31,716 nt of DNA from Prevotella sp. CAG:732. Its GTDB lineage: Bacteria > Bacteroidota > Bacteroidia > Bacteroidales > Bacteroidaceae. The notes beneath the pieces were generated by a model. It worked only from the letters and a program-made list of their open reading frames with translations, was not told where the DNA came from and made no database searches. This document shows, piece after piece, positions 1 through 9,033 of the stretch. How positions within the stretch are numbered: position 1 is the stretch's first letter; every line of letters begins with the position of its first letter. The stretch lies in assembly GCA_000436035.1 (NCBI GenBank), contig FR893268.1:105927-137642 (forward strand), written 5' to 3'. The translations under genes and the position numbers were made by a program.

Positions 1-680
1 TGATTTTGATCAGCAGGACTCAAGCCATCTCCTTTCAATCCCGTACTAATCTTAGAACTAGCACCTGATGACGTCAGAACAAGCGTCCACCCTTGCGGAG
101 CACTATTGGCAAATGTAGCATTATCAAAGTTTGGATTCACAAGCGCCCAAGATTCATCCGACATCTTATACAGATTAAAAGAATCGAAATCGATGGTCTG
201 ATTGCTTCCATTGGCATCTAATTGCAAACCAAGTTCAATGGCTCCATCTGTCACCTCAGCCTCTACTTCATAAACCTTAGGCAAACCTGACACAATGGCT
301 GTTTTTTTGTCATTGAGATACAAGTTGACGGTTCCACTAAAAGAGGAAGAGACCGCTACGGTCAACTTATATGTACCCTTAGGCAAACCTGTTGCTTTTT
401 GATAGGCCTTACCTTTGATGGCACCACTCCATTGGTATAATTGCCAATGGTTCTGGTTGGCAGGAATCAAGCCATCACCTTTTGCACATGTACTAATCTT
501 ATTTGTCTTCAATGAAGAATACACGTCTAATGTCCACCCCTTTGGCGCATTATTAACGAATGTACCATCGTCAAAACCTGCATTGACGATATACTGATCT
601 GTCACATTGGTTTGTGCTAGGGCTGCTGAAGACATCATAGCCATCAGCACACTAGCAAACAAAAGTCTTTGTTTATCCAT
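1..680 (-). CDS. Exported protein with tandem beta-sandwich (CBM-like) modules, C-terminus off the window
   Basis: The frame is open from the ATG at 680 to the left edge, giving 226 visible residues. It starts MDKQRLLFASVLMAM and has a typical signal peptide ending near ALAQ (residues 20-23). Two homologous modules follow. The first begins near residue 25 (VNAGFDDGTFVNNAPKGWTL) and the second near residue 173 (VNPNFDNATFANSAPQGWTL). Both share a KGDGL-P-(A/N)-(D/N)QN segment. The repeated 'N-FD--TF-N-AP-GWTL' start resembles galactose-binding-like jelly-roll modules appended to Bacteroidetes surface enzymes or adhesins. The catalytic or other C-terminal part is not in the window, so the role is unknown. 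It is transcribed leftward from a -7 box at 731-738, with possible activator sites at 768-799. Being a gene is nearly certain; glycan binding is inference. Confidence 0.85.
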   Translation of the reverse strand, partial: MDKQRLLFASVLMAMMSSAALAQTNVTDQYIVNAGFDDGTFVNNAPKGWTLDVYSSLKTNKISTCAKGDGLIPANQNHWQLYQWSGAIKGKAYQKATGLPKGTYKLTVAVSSSFSGTVNLYLNDKKTAIVSGLPKVYEVEAEVTDGAIELGLQLDANGSNQTIDFDSFNLYKMSDESWALVNPNFDNATFANSAPQGWTLVLTSSGASSKISTGLKGDGLSPADQN

Positions 681-730
681 AAGCCTAGTTATTAGATTGT
701 ATTTTTTGTTTTGAACTATAAAAATCGCTG

Positions 731-799
731 CAAAATTATAACTAATGCAACTTCTTCAGGGGCGATAATCGGTCAATTTGTGCTTTTTATCGGTCAATT
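731..799 (-). promoter_or_regulatory. Probable activated promoter of the left-edge gene, with paired direct repeats
   Basis: On the minus strand, TAATTTTG at 738-731 matches the Bacteroidota -7 consensus TAnnTTTG, but no TTTG stands at the expected -33 position. Just upstream are two identical 11-base copies of AATTGACCGAT (reverse of 768-778 and of 789-799), spaced 21 bases apart, or two helical turns. A weak core promoter with phased direct repeats upstream is the layout expected of an activator-dependent promoter. Confidence 0.5.
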
Positions 800-990
800 A
801 ACAAAATACACCACAATTTGACGAAAAGAGATCACAAAATAGTATAAATTAAGCGATAAACCGAAACTTATCTCCATAAAAGCACACGATAAGGCAGAAT
901 TAATCCTCTAAAAATATTGTCATATCGTTTTCACGGGGCTAACTTTAAATGAGATAAGTTTCACTCAACAATTAAAATAAATGAATTTAT

Positions 991-1021
991 TTTGATTTGT
1001 CTTCGATTTGCATTATCTTTG
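991..1021 (+). promoter_or_regulatory. Bacteroidota housekeeping promoter of the AAA-ATPase/nuclease gene
   Basis: TTTG at 991-994 and TATCTTTG at 1014-1021 are separated by 19 bases, an excellent match to the -33/-7 consensus. The ATG follows at 1048, leaving a short leader. Confidence 0.8.
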
Positions 1022-1047
1022 CAGCAAGTTACATTAAAAAGTAAGCA

Positions 1048-2820
1048 ATGATGGAGCAGCAAGTAAAAGAAGTACCATACGGAGTGGCTGATTTTGCCAA
1101 GGTTATCGAGCAGAACCTTTACTATGTCGATAAGACGATGTTCTTGCCAGAAATAGAAAAGCAACCTCGCAACCTATTCTTCATCCGACCACGTCGTTTC
1201 GGAAAGAGCATATTCCTTAGTATGCTCTACTCTTACTATGACTGTAAGCAGAAGGACAAGTTCCAAAAATTGTTTGGTAAACTTTGGATTGGCAAGCACC
1301 CTACTCCTCTGCAAGGCAGCTACCAAATACTCTATCTTGACTTCTCACAAATCACAGGAAAGATAGATATTCTGGAGGAAAGATTCAATGCGTACCTCTG
1401 CATCACTCTCGATGGTTTCATCCGCACATATTCCAAATATTACACAGAGGAAGAGGTTTCCCTCATTCTGTCCAAGACAGAACATGCCGACAAGTTGCAG
1501 CTTCTCTTCCAAGCTGCCAAGACACACAACTATCCTCTCTATCTCATCATCGACGAGTACGACAACTTTACGAATGTCGTACTCAATGAGCATGGCGAGA
1601 AGGTATATCATGCCATCACCCATGCCGATGGTTTCTATCGTGACGTGTTCAAGAAGTTCAAAGGCAACTTCGAGCGTATCTTCATGATGGGTGTCAGCCC
1701 AGTGACATTAGATGACGTGACAAGCGGATACAATATCGGTTGGAATATCTCCATCAAGCCAGAGTTTGACGAGATGCTCGGTTTCTCTACCAAGGATGTC
1801 ATCGACATGTTCACTTACTACAAGGAGAACGGACTGCTGCCTGCAGATAGCGACATCGAAGCCATGGTCAACGATATGAAGCCATGGTATGACAACTATT
1901 GTTTTGCAGAAGATGCCTTAGATAAGGATATCAGAATGTTCAACTGCGATATGGTACTCTATTACCTTCGCAATTATATGGACAGTGGTCGTCCTCCAAG
2001 AATTATGATCGACCCCAATACCAAGACCGACTATGGCAAGATGAAGAAACTCTTGCAATTCGACAAACTCGATGGCGAGCGTCGTGGCATCATCCACAAG
2101 ATCGCCGAGGAAGGACAGATTATCACCCAGCTCTATGAGTCTTTCTCAGCCTACCAGATTCCGAAAGCTGAGATTTTCCCAAGTTTGCTGTTCTATTATG
2201 GCATGCTCACCATCAAGGGTACTTTCGGAAGCCAGTTGATACTTGGCATACCCAACAACAACGTGCGCAAGCAATACTACAATTACTTGTTGGAGGAATT
2301 TCAAGACATCAACTATGTCAACCCTATCAACCTCACCACCCAGTTTACCTACATGGCATTCGAGGGCAAGTGGCAGGAGCCATTGCAGCACATCGCTGAT
2401 GCCTACGCCAAGGTATCATCTGTGCGTGACAGTATCGAGTCGGAGCGCAACCTGCAAGGTTTCTTCATGGCATATCTGAACTTGAACGATTACTATATCA
2501 CAGCTCCTGAGTTGGAACTCAACCATGGTTACTGCGACTTCTTCCTCCTCCCCGACCTCACCCACTATCCTACCAAGCATAGCTACATCTTGGAGCTGAA
2601 GGTGCTTTCTAAGAAGGAATTTGACGAAGAGGCAAAGGATGCTTACAAGGAAGATGGAACGCCTATGACAAAAGCCGAGAAGCAATGGACGGATGCCGTA
2701 GAGCAAATCAATCGATATGCCGCGGCACCACGAGTGGAAGCTTTAAGACAAGGCACAACACTTCACAAGATCATCATGCAGTTTAAAGGTTGGGAATTGG
2801 CAAGGATGGAGGAAGTATAA
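1048..2820 (+). CDS. AAA-ATPase-like / PD-(D/E)XK nuclease-domain protein (DUF1703 type)
   Basis: This 590-residue protein has the standard architecture of a family present in many copies in gut Bacteroidales: an N-terminal AAA-ATPase-like domain and a C-terminal PD-(D/E)XK nuclease-like domain. Residues 8-31 carry the family opening (VPYGVADFAKVI, then YYVDKT). The Walker A-like loop is RPRRFGKS at 47-54, and the Walker B-like strand is IIDEYDNF at 167-174. The nuclease core is visible as D497 and E516-x-K518 (ILELKV), so both sites look intact. It is a single-gene unit with its own promoter. The biological role of the family is not established; mobile-element, phage-defence or DNA-repair roles are guesses. 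The ATG at 1048 is followed directly by a second ATG at 1051. Confidence 0.92.
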   Translation: MMEQQVKEVPYGVADFAKVIEQNLYYVDKTMFLPEIEKQPRNLFFIRPRRFGKSIFLSMLYSYYDCKQKDKFQKLFGKLWIGKHPTPLQGSYQILYLDFSQITGKIDILEERFNAYLCITLDGFIRTYSKYYTEEEVSLILSKTEHADKLQLLFQAAKTHNYPLYLIIDEYDNFTNVVLNEHGEKVYHAITHADGFYRDVFKKFKGNFERIFMMGVSPVTLDDVTSGYNIGWNISIKPEFDEMLGFSTKDVIDMFTYYKENGLLPADSDIEAMVNDMKPWYDNYCFAEDALDKDIRMFNCDMVLYYLRNYMDSGRPPRIMIDPNTKTDYGKMKKLLQFDKLDGERRGIIHKIAEEGQIITQLYESFSAYQIPKAEIFPSLLFYYGMLTIKGTFGSQLILGIPNNNVRKQYYNYLLEEFQDINYVNPINLTTQFTYMAFEGKWQEPLQHIADAYAKVSSVRDSIESERNLQGFFMAYLNLNDYYITAPELELNHGYCDFFLLPDLTHYPTKHSYILELKVLSKKEFDEEAKDAYKEDGTPMTKAEKQWTDAVEQINRYAAAPRVEALRQGTTLHKIIMQFKGWELARMEEV

Positions 2821-2870
2821 GAAATAGAATGAAGTCAATTACTACCGCTAGAACATACATCAGAAAATAT

Positions 2871-2908
2871 AAAAAAGGAATCTCTTGCTTTTCAGAGATT
2901 CCTTTTAT
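2871..2908. terminator. Bidirectional intrinsic terminator
   Basis: A perfect 11-base stem (AAGGAATCTCT at 2875-2885 with AGAGATTCCTT at 2894-2904) is flanked by an A-run on the left and a T-run on the right. It lies between convergent genes and should serve both. Confidence 0.85.
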
Positions 2909-2913
2909 AATTT

Positions 2914-4080
2914 CTACCCTTCTACCCTTTTGCTAACCTTCCCTGCAATAAAGGCGATAAACAAGCCGAAGCAGGCGGCGATGCTGATGGCAATGCGAAG
3001 ATCTGTTGCCTCAGAGAGCCATCCGATGACAGGAGGACCTACCAAGAAACCGAAGAAACTGATGCTCGAAACAATGGTCAAGGCAATGCTCGCCTTCATC
3101 GTGCCGAGCTTGCCAGCGATGCTATAGCAGATAGGCACGGAAGAAGAGATACCGAAGCCTACGAGCAAGAAGCCCAAAGTGGCGGTGACGAGATAAGGCA
3201 AACCTGCCGCCATCCACAAGCCGACGACAATCAAGGCTCCACAAGTCTTCAACACCTTGCTAGGACCATATTTCGTAACGAAACCATCGGCAAGGAATCG
3301 TCCGAGTGTCATCGCTCCCATACCTGCCACATAACCGGCACGGATGAAAGCCTCATCGGGTTTTACTACCGAAGAGAAATAGACACTACTCCAGTCATAT
3401 ACCGTTCCCTCGCAAAACATTCCACCGAAACCCATCAGTCCGAGCAAGAACAGCGTTGGGTCGATGGTACGGAATGAGAACTTCGGCACTTCCTCTTCCT
3501 CCGCCTTTGCCGTCTGGTCATCTACGAGATAACGCAAGCCGATGGCTATCACGAGGAGGGACATCACCAAGATACTGCCGAAATGCACAGGGATAGGAAG
3601 CGAGGTACTGGCAAAGATGGAACCGACGATACCTCCCGCAAATCCTCCCAAGCTCCACAAGCCATGGAAGGAAGACATGATGTTCCTGCCATACATCTTT
3701 TCCAAGAAACATGCCTGCGTGTTGGTGGCGATATTCATCAGATTCGCCATCATTCCGAAAGCCACCAAACTGAGAATGAGATGAAAGACGGTATGGCTGA
3801 AACCGATGCTCAGCAATGCCAAGGCATAAAACACTTCCGATACCACGAGCATCTTCTTGCTACCAAACTTGCTCACCAAGATGCCAGAGAAAGTCATCAT
3901 CAGAAGTTGTCCGATGGGGATGGCAAAGAGTACCGACCCCAACTGTCCGTTGCCCAAGTGCAACAGATGTTTTACATCCGGGATACGGCTTGCCCAACTG
4001 GCAAACACCACTCCCGGCACAAAATAATAGGCGGCTACCGCCACTCGCTTGCGCGCCAATTCGCTCAAATTCATTGTCAT
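2914..4080 (-). CDS. MFS transporter, YbjJ-like
   Basis: The 388-residue product is hydrophobic throughout, with about twelve membrane segments, as expected for a major facilitator superfamily inner-membrane transporter. The start of helix 1 (YYFVPGVVFASWASRIPDVK) resembles the YbjJ/fucose-permease-like branch. A short charged linker (residues 180-200, rich in E and K) falls between the two six-helix halves. The substrate cannot be read from the sequence; sugar transport or drug efflux is possible for this branch. It is a single-gene unit between a shared terminator and its own promoter. An alternative start lies two codons in, at Met3. Confidence 0.9.
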   Translation of the reverse strand: MTMNLSELARKRVAVAAYYFVPGVVFASWASRIPDVKHLLHLGNGQLGSVLFAIPIGQLLMMTFSGILVSKFGSKKMLVVSEVFYALALLSIGFSHTVFHLILSLVAFGMMANLMNIATNTQACFLEKMYGRNIMSSFHGLWSLGGFAGGIVGSIFASTSLPIPVHFGSILVMSLLVIAIGLRYLVDDQTAKAEEEEVPKFSFRTIDPTLFLLGLMGFGGMFCEGTVYDWSSVYFSSVVKPDEAFIRAGYVAGMGAMTLGRFLADGFVTKYGPSKVLKTCGALIVVGLWMAAGLPYLVTATLGFLLVGFGISSSVPICYSIAGKLGTMKASIALTIVSSISFFGFLVGPPVIGWLSEATDLRIAISIAACFGLFIAFIAGKVSKRVEG

Positions 4081-4123
4081 CCTTTTATAGAGATACTTAA
4101 TACCTTATTCATAAATGCGGCTG

Positions 4124-4157
4124 CAAAGTTACGATTTTTTTAGGCAATATCAGCAAA
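4124..4157 (-). promoter_or_regulatory. Promoter of the MFS gene
   Basis: On the minus strand, TTTG (reverse of 4154-4157) precedes TAACTTTG (reverse of 4124-4131) by 22 bases, slightly longer than the usual 19-21. The -7 box is perfect. Confidence 0.6.
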
Positions 4158-4261
4158 AGAAGATTGAAAAGTGTATTTTTCGAAGAGAATTTGCCTATGT
4201 TTTAAGAAGGGAGCAAGAAGGCTGAAATGAATAATTTGCGTTAAAATACGCAAAAACCATC

Positions 4262-4317
4262 ATTTTGTTTTGTAGATAAAACAAAATTATTGTATTTTTG
4301 TTCTACGAATAGAACAA
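4262..4317 (+). promoter_or_regulatory. Promoter with two inverted repeats upstream of the AAA_14 gene
   Basis: TTTG at 4269-4272 and TATTTTTG at 4293-4300, 20 bases apart, form a consensus promoter. Two inverted repeats flank it: ATTTTGTTTT at 4262-4271 with AAAACAAAAT at 4278-4287 (10-base arms, 6-base spacer) covers the -33 box, and TTGTTCTA at 4298-4305 with TAGAACAA at 4310-4317 (8-base arms, 4-base spacer) covers the -7 end and start site. The placement suggests operator sites for a repressor. Confidence 0.65.
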
Positions 4318-4327
4318 TATTGCAATT

Positions 4328-5611
4328 ATGATAGAAAAAGAGACCATCAAAGAGATTCTTTTGGAGAATCGAAAAGAGATAGAAAGCCAGCAAGTCGTTC
4401 ATCGAAACATAGAGAAGGAAGACTTCGCCAACTATGTGCTTATTGGTGTTCGAAGAGCAGGGAAATCATTCATGCTCTATCAGCAGATCCAAGACAACCT
4501 AAAAAAAGGTATCACTTGGGACTCGATGCTATATATCAACTTTGAGGATGAGCGACTCATTGGAATGACAGCCCAAGAACTCAATCTTATCCTTGAGGTT
4601 CATGGCATGATGTCTGCACAACGCCCTATACTATTCCTTGATGAAATCCAAAACATCGAGGGATGGGATAAGTTCGCCCGACGATTGGCAGACAACAAAT
4701 ATAGAGTATATATAACTGGCAGCAATGCCAAGATGCTGAGCAGTGACGTAGCTACCACATTAGGAGGTAGATACATTACCAAGCATATCTTGCCTTATAG
4801 TTTCAGCGAATACCTTTCTGCCAATAATATCCCATACGATGACATGAACATTGCAACCACTTCTGGCAGAGCTGATGTACAGAGATATTTTGCAGAGTAT
4901 TTCCGCTTTGGTGGTTTCCCAGAGGGAGCACAACTTGCATCCAAACGAGATTACCTCAATAGCGTTTATCAGAAGATATACATTGGCGATATAGCAACTC
5001 GCAACAAGATAGACAACCTGTTCTCACTCCGTATTCTGTTTAGAAAGATGGCAGAGAGTGTCAAACAGCCCACCTCTTTCACCCGCCTTTCTAATATCAT
5101 AGCCTCAACTGGTGCTAAGTTAGGAAAAGCTACTATCATCAACTACATAGAGTACTCAAAGGATGCCTTTCTGATATATCCCATCAAGAACATCGCAGAC
5201 AACCTCACCAATCGTGAGACCAACCCGAAGTACTACTTTGTGGATAACGGCATCATCAGTATCTTGGCATTGGATATCGACACTTCCCTCTTAGAGAACA
5301 TGGTAGCCATGGAACTCATCCGCCGATATGGCATAGACGAGCGAGTGTTCTTCTATAACCGAAACATTGAGGTAGATTTCTACATTCCAGATGCTGCCTT
5401 GGCGATACAGGTAAGCTACAATCCTCATAAGACTGATGAGACCTGGCAACGAGAAAGCTCCGCATTGATAAAATTCACCAAGGTTTTGGATTGCCAACGC
5501 CTCCTGATTTTAAGCTACGACACCGAGGAAACTGTGGAAGTAAATGGCAAGATCATCGAGGTAATGCCTGTATGGAAGTGGCTGATACAAGACTTAAGCA
5601 AGATTTTTTGA
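4328..5611 (+). CDS. AAA_14 / DUF4143 family ATP-binding protein
   Basis: This 427-residue protein has an N-terminal P-loop domain with Walker A GVRRAGKS at residues 40-47 and Walker B ILFLDEIQ at 101-108. The sensor-like strand VYITGSNAKML and the family segment GGRYITKHILPYSFSEYL follow, then a C-terminal DUF4143 domain of nuclease-like fold (about 200-380). Length and order are normal for the family, which is very common in gut Bacteroidales and has no agreed function. It stands alone, ending convergently 27 bases from hsdR. The start at 4328 fits the promoter, giving a leader of about 20 bases that contains an inverted repeat. It could be part of the neighbouring defence island or an independent selfish gene. 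Confidence 0.9.
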   Translation: MIEKETIKEILLENRKEIESQQVVHRNIEKEDFANYVLIGVRRAGKSFMLYQQIQDNLKKGITWDSMLYINFEDERLIGMTAQELNLILEVHGMMSAQRPILFLDEIQNIEGWDKFARRLADNKYRVYITGSNAKMLSSDVATTLGGRYITKHILPYSFSEYLSANNIPYDDMNIATTSGRADVQRYFAEYFRFGGFPEGAQLASKRDYLNSVYQKIYIGDIATRNKIDNLFSLRILFRKMAESVKQPTSFTRLSNIIASTGAKLGKATIINYIEYSKDAFLIYPIKNIADNLTNRETNPKYYFVDNGIISILALDIDTSLLENMVAMELIRRYGIDERVFFYNRNIEVDFYIPDAALAIQVSYNPHKTDETWQRESSALIKFTKVLDCQRLLILSYDTEETVEVNGKIIEVMPVWKWLIQDLSKIF

Positions 5612-5616
5612 TTTAC

Positions 5617-5651
5617 GAGAAATAAAGAATGGGTAGTCTTACGCTACCCAT
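5617..5651 (-). terminator. Terminator of hsdR
   Basis: A perfect 8-base stem, ATGGGTAG at 5629-5636 with CTACCCAT at 5644-5651, overlaps the hsdR stop codon. On the minus strand it is followed by a T-rich stretch (ATTCTTTATTTC), which favours termination of hsdR. Confidence 0.6.
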
Positions 5652-8600
5652 CCATACCCTTGCACTGCCATATCCACGAAGTGATTGAACAGCAGATGAG
5701 TCTTGTCATTGAATGACACACGGTCGTAACTCATTGGCAAATCCTCATTGAGAGAAGTTTGTATCAAGGCAAACACCTGATGGCGAGGCTGTTCATCCTT
5801 ATACCAATCCACCACCAGCACCTTCTCTTTCTCCGCCAATAACTTCTGATAGAGATTCTTGGCAGCCAATATCACCTTTTGCTCTTCCTCCTTGGTCAAC
5901 TTACGGTCAGACCTCAAAAGGTCGAAGATTTCGAGTTCCTCTTCCTCCAATCCCATATCCGTGGTGCGACTCTGCTCCTTCTTCAAGTCAGCGATGAGCT
6001 GAAGCAACTTCTCGTAATAATCCTCATTCTCACTACCACCAGCATTATATCGGTCGATGATACTCTTATATCGCTGAGAGAATGTGATACGAGTGCAGTT
6101 CTTGTTAATCAACTGCTTCAAGGTTCGCTCGATGAAGGCACGTAGGTCATCTATCTCCAACGCCTTATAAGGAGTGCTGTTGATTTCCTTGCGCAATGCA
6201 TCCACATCCAACTTACTGAGGTCGATGACCTTACCTTGATGGATGCCATACGTAGCCTGAGGCTGAATCTCCGATGAAGCCATACCATCGGAAGCATACG
6301 CCGACACACTCTGGTCGAGAGCCTCAGCCATTCTCAACTTCGCCTTTCGCAACTTCTCGTCATCTATCTGATTGCAAAACAGACCATTGAGATAAGCTAT
6401 CGGTGCAAACTTCTCATTATACCAACCCCTCTCAAATATTTCTGGCTTGGCGGCATCATAGAGATTCATCAGCAGATTGCTCAATACCTTGAAGCGGTCT
6501 TTCCACTCATCCTTCTCCAAGATTCGATTATATGCCTTTCGGAACATCTCTAGTTGGTCGAGCGTTTCTCCTTCGGCGATGATGTCAGCCAGCTTGATGC
6601 CGAGTTGCAACAAGAAAGCCTCTGTCTCCATGACACATTGGTCGATGTTGGCTATCAACTGCTCGATGTCCTTGGCAGGATATTCTGCGTTATCATCCGT
6701 AGAGGCATAGTCAGACAGAGCCTGCTGCATGTACTTGAACACATTCACGTAATCCACGATGATGCCACACGTCTTGCCAGGATATACTCTGTTGGCACGA
6801 GCGATGGCTTGCATCAACGTATGCCCCTTCATCGGTTTGTCGAGATAGAGCGTGGAGAGCGATGGCACGTCAAAACCCGTGAGCCACATGGCACAGACGA
6901 AGACCAAGCTCAGAGGGTCATCCTTATCCTTGAAGCGGTCTTCGATGTCCTTGCCATCAGGCGTTATCGCTTCCATCTTCTTGCGATGCATTGTGATGTC
7001 GAGACCTTGGGCGGCAAACTTCTCTTCCTCGCCATCTTCCTTACTGATGACCACCGCCATCTCTACCTTGTTCATATAGCTGAGACGTTCACTCAAAGCG
7101 ACACGCTCATCATGCGTCTTTGCCTCATTGCGCTCTTTGATGAGTTGTTTTTTCTCCTCTGCCCAGTACTTCTGCACCTTGTCATACATCCTCACGGCAG
7201 TGTATTTATCCACACTCACCACCATGCCCTTGCCCAAGAATCCTCGTCTTGGGAAATGATGGGCGATGTCCTTGGCTATGCGGTCCAATCTGCCATCTCG
7301 CTTGATTACCTCCAAGATGCGAGAGGAAGAGTTCTCCAAGAGTTCTTTTTCTCGGTCGTTGAGATTCTCATCTTCCACGATTTGGTCGATGTCGGTATCT
7401 AGCCAGTCATTGGTCAAGCCCACCTCTGGCACTCTTCGGCTATAAAAGAGCGGCACGGTACTACCATCCTCGATGGCTTGGGCGAAGTTATATTCCGATA
7501 CATAATCGCCAAACCATTGGTTGGTGAGTCGCTTGCTGCCCAAGAGTGGCGTTCCGGTAAAGGCGATGTAGTTGGCATTCGGCAAACCGGTGTGCATATT
7601 CTCGGCCAACTGCTTATACTGGGTGCGATGAGCCTCATCTACCAATACAAAGATGTCGCTGCGAGTGGAGAGCACAGGATATTTCTTGGTCTTATCGTAC
7701 TGAAACTTATGGATAAGCGTGAACACCAACGGCTTATTGCCAGAGAGGAACTCCCTCAACTGCACGGCATTCTTAGGTTGGCATTCTTCCTTATCGCCCA
7801 CCACCTCCGTGCGCACAAAGGTCTTATGTATCTGCGTATCCAAGTCATCTCTATCCGTGATCACCAAGAAGGTGAAATTGCCATGCAACTTGCGCTTCAC
7901 CTTTCTTACAAACATCACCATCGAATAGCTCTTGCCCGAACCTTGGGTATGCCAAAAGACACCAAGCTTACCCTTCAGTTCCTCCCTGCGCTTCACGGTT
8001 TCCATCAGATTGTTCACGCCGAGATACTGGTGGTTCTTGGCGATAATTTTGATGCGCTTGTTATCGAAGAACACGAAGTTTTCGATATAGTCCAAGAGTC
8101 GCTCCTTGCGGAAGAGACCATCTATCAAGGTCTGAATACTCAGTCCATGTTCGGCTATCTCCTCCCTGTTCAGTTTCTCCTTTTCGTTATTCACCCTGAG
8201 CCATTCGAAGAAGAACTCATAGCCTGCATTCCATGCACCTATCTTGGTTTGCAAACCATTGCTCAACACGCAGATTTGGTTCATGGCAAAGATGTTCGGG
8301 ATGTCCTTGCGATAAGATACGAGGTTCTTGTTGTAAGATTCCTCTATCTTGACGGTAGAGTTTTTCAGTTCGATAAACACCACGGGCAGTCCATTCACGA
8401 AGAGGAGCACATCGGGACGGCGATAGCGGAAGTGACCTTTGATCCACATCTGGTTGACACAATGAAACTCATTGCGCTCAGGATGATCAAAGTCGATGAG
8501 CTTCACGATGTCGAAGTCCTCACGATGCTGGTTGCGGGTCTTCACCTTGATGCCATTTCGTATCTGGTTGTAAAACTTGTAGTTGGTATCCACCATATCG

Positions 8601-8860
8601 GTACCCGAATAGTCCTTGCGGAAGTCTTGGAGGATGTTCTTCAAGATTTCATCGTCTATCTGCGGATTCAGACGGCGCAAGGCAGAGAGGAACACATCGG
8701 GCAGAATACACTCCGACGGGTTGGCACGTCCAGTGGATGCCACCTCGTCTTGGTCTTCCAATTCCGGGCTACACTCTATTCGCTTCCATCCGTATTCAGG
8801 CTGCGAGAGTCGATTACAGATGGCTTGCTCTATATGGTCTTCACTGATAAATGACTTCAT
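5639..8860 (-). CDS. hsdR: Type I restriction enzyme, R subunit
   Basis: The 1073-residue HsdR is the DNA translocase and endonuclease of the type I complex. The N-terminal nuclease has the PD-(D/E)XK signature: D150 in RRPDVLLF, and E164-x-K166 in VVFIELK. The SF2 translocase follows with Walker A HTQGSGKS (K310), DEAH box at 408-411 (VDEAHRTQ) and motif III FTGTP near 434. A C-terminal helical region binds the methylase core in this family. All key residues are present and the length is typical, so the subunit should be active. It is last in the hsdM-hsdS-hsdR order, separated from hsdS by a repeat-filled 344-base gap, so it may be expressed partly on its own. The ATG at 8860 begins a good family N-terminus. 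Confidence 0.97.
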   Translation of the reverse strand: MKSFISEDHIEQAICNRLSQPEYGWKRIECSPELEDQDEVASTGRANPSECILPDVFLSALRRLNPQIDDEILKNILQDFRKDYSGTDMVDTNYKFYNQIRNGIKVKTRNQHREDFDIVKLIDFDHPERNEFHCVNQMWIKGHFRYRRPDVLLFVNGLPVVFIELKNSTVKIEESYNKNLVSYRKDIPNIFAMNQICVLSNGLQTKIGAWNAGYEFFFEWLRVNNEKEKLNREEIAEHGLSIQTLIDGLFRKERLLDYIENFVFFDNKRIKIIAKNHQYLGVNNLMETVKRREELKGKLGVFWHTQGSGKSYSMVMFVRKVKRKLHGNFTFLVITDRDDLDTQIHKTFVRTEVVGDKEECQPKNAVQLREFLSGNKPLVFTLIHKFQYDKTKKYPVLSTRSDIFVLVDEAHRTQYKQLAENMHTGLPNANYIAFTGTPLLGSKRLTNQWFGDYVSEYNFAQAIEDGSTVPLFYSRRVPEVGLTNDWLDTDIDQIVEDENLNDREKELLENSSSRILEVIKRDGRLDRIAKDIAHHFPRRGFLGKGMVVSVDKYTAVRMYDKVQKYWAEEKKQLIKERNEAKTHDERVALSERLSYMNKVEMAVVISKEDGEEEKFAAQGLDITMHRKKMEAITPDGKDIEDRFKDKDDPLSLVFVCAMWLTGFDVPSLSTLYLDKPMKGHTLMQAIARANRVYPGKTCGIIVDYVNVFKYMQQALSDYASTDDNAEYPAKDIEQLIANIDQCVMETEAFLLQLGIKLADIIAEGETLDQLEMFRKAYNRILEKDEWKDRFKVLSNLLMNLYDAAKPEIFERGWYNEKFAPIAYLNGLFCNQIDDEKLRKAKLRMAEALDQSVSAYASDGMASSEIQPQATYGIHQGKVIDLSKLDVDALRKEINSTPYKALEIDDLRAFIERTLKQLINKNCTRITFSQRYKSIIDRYNAGGSENEDYYEKLLQLIADLKKEQSRTTDMGLEEEELEIFDLLRSDRKLTKEEEQKVILAAKNLYQKLLAEKEKVLVVDWYKDEQPRHQVFALIQTSLNEDLPMSYDRVSFNDKTHLLFNHFVDMAVQGYGWVA

Positions 8861-8940
8861 ACGCTTATTCTTGGTTTCTATATGATTATTACGCTAGTTG
8901 TTATCTATACTTGCCTGTTGCTATAGTGTAAAGTTTGCGC

Positions 8941-9024
8941 CCATCAGCTGGGTGACGTGTGCACAACACGTGTTGGACATGTGCACATCAGCTGATGTAC
9001 GAGCGCACAACAGCTGTTGTGCGA
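8941..9024. repeat. Cluster of perfect palindromes
   Basis: At least four perfect palindromes sit almost end to end: CAACACGTGTTG (8964-8975), ATGTGCACAT (8979-8988), ACATCAGCTGATGT (8985-8998) and the 20-base CGCACAACAGCTGTTGTGCG (9004-9023). The hexamer CAGCTG occurs three times (8945, 8990, 9012) and GTGCAC twice (8959, 8981). Confidence 0.9.
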
Positions 9025-9033
9025 CTGACAAAG

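Larger units (their letters stand above)
681..1047. other. Divergent intergenic region
   Basis: This 367-base AT-rich stretch holds the leftward promoter at 731-799 and the rightward promoter at 991-1021. I see no credible coding frame, RNA gene or long repeat in the remaining 170 or so bases (800-990). Confidence 0.6.

Noticed and set aside
7478..8854. 458-codon frame on the plus strand
   Set aside because: It lies wholly antisense to hsdR, whose motifs are unambiguous; the frame is a codon-bias shadow.
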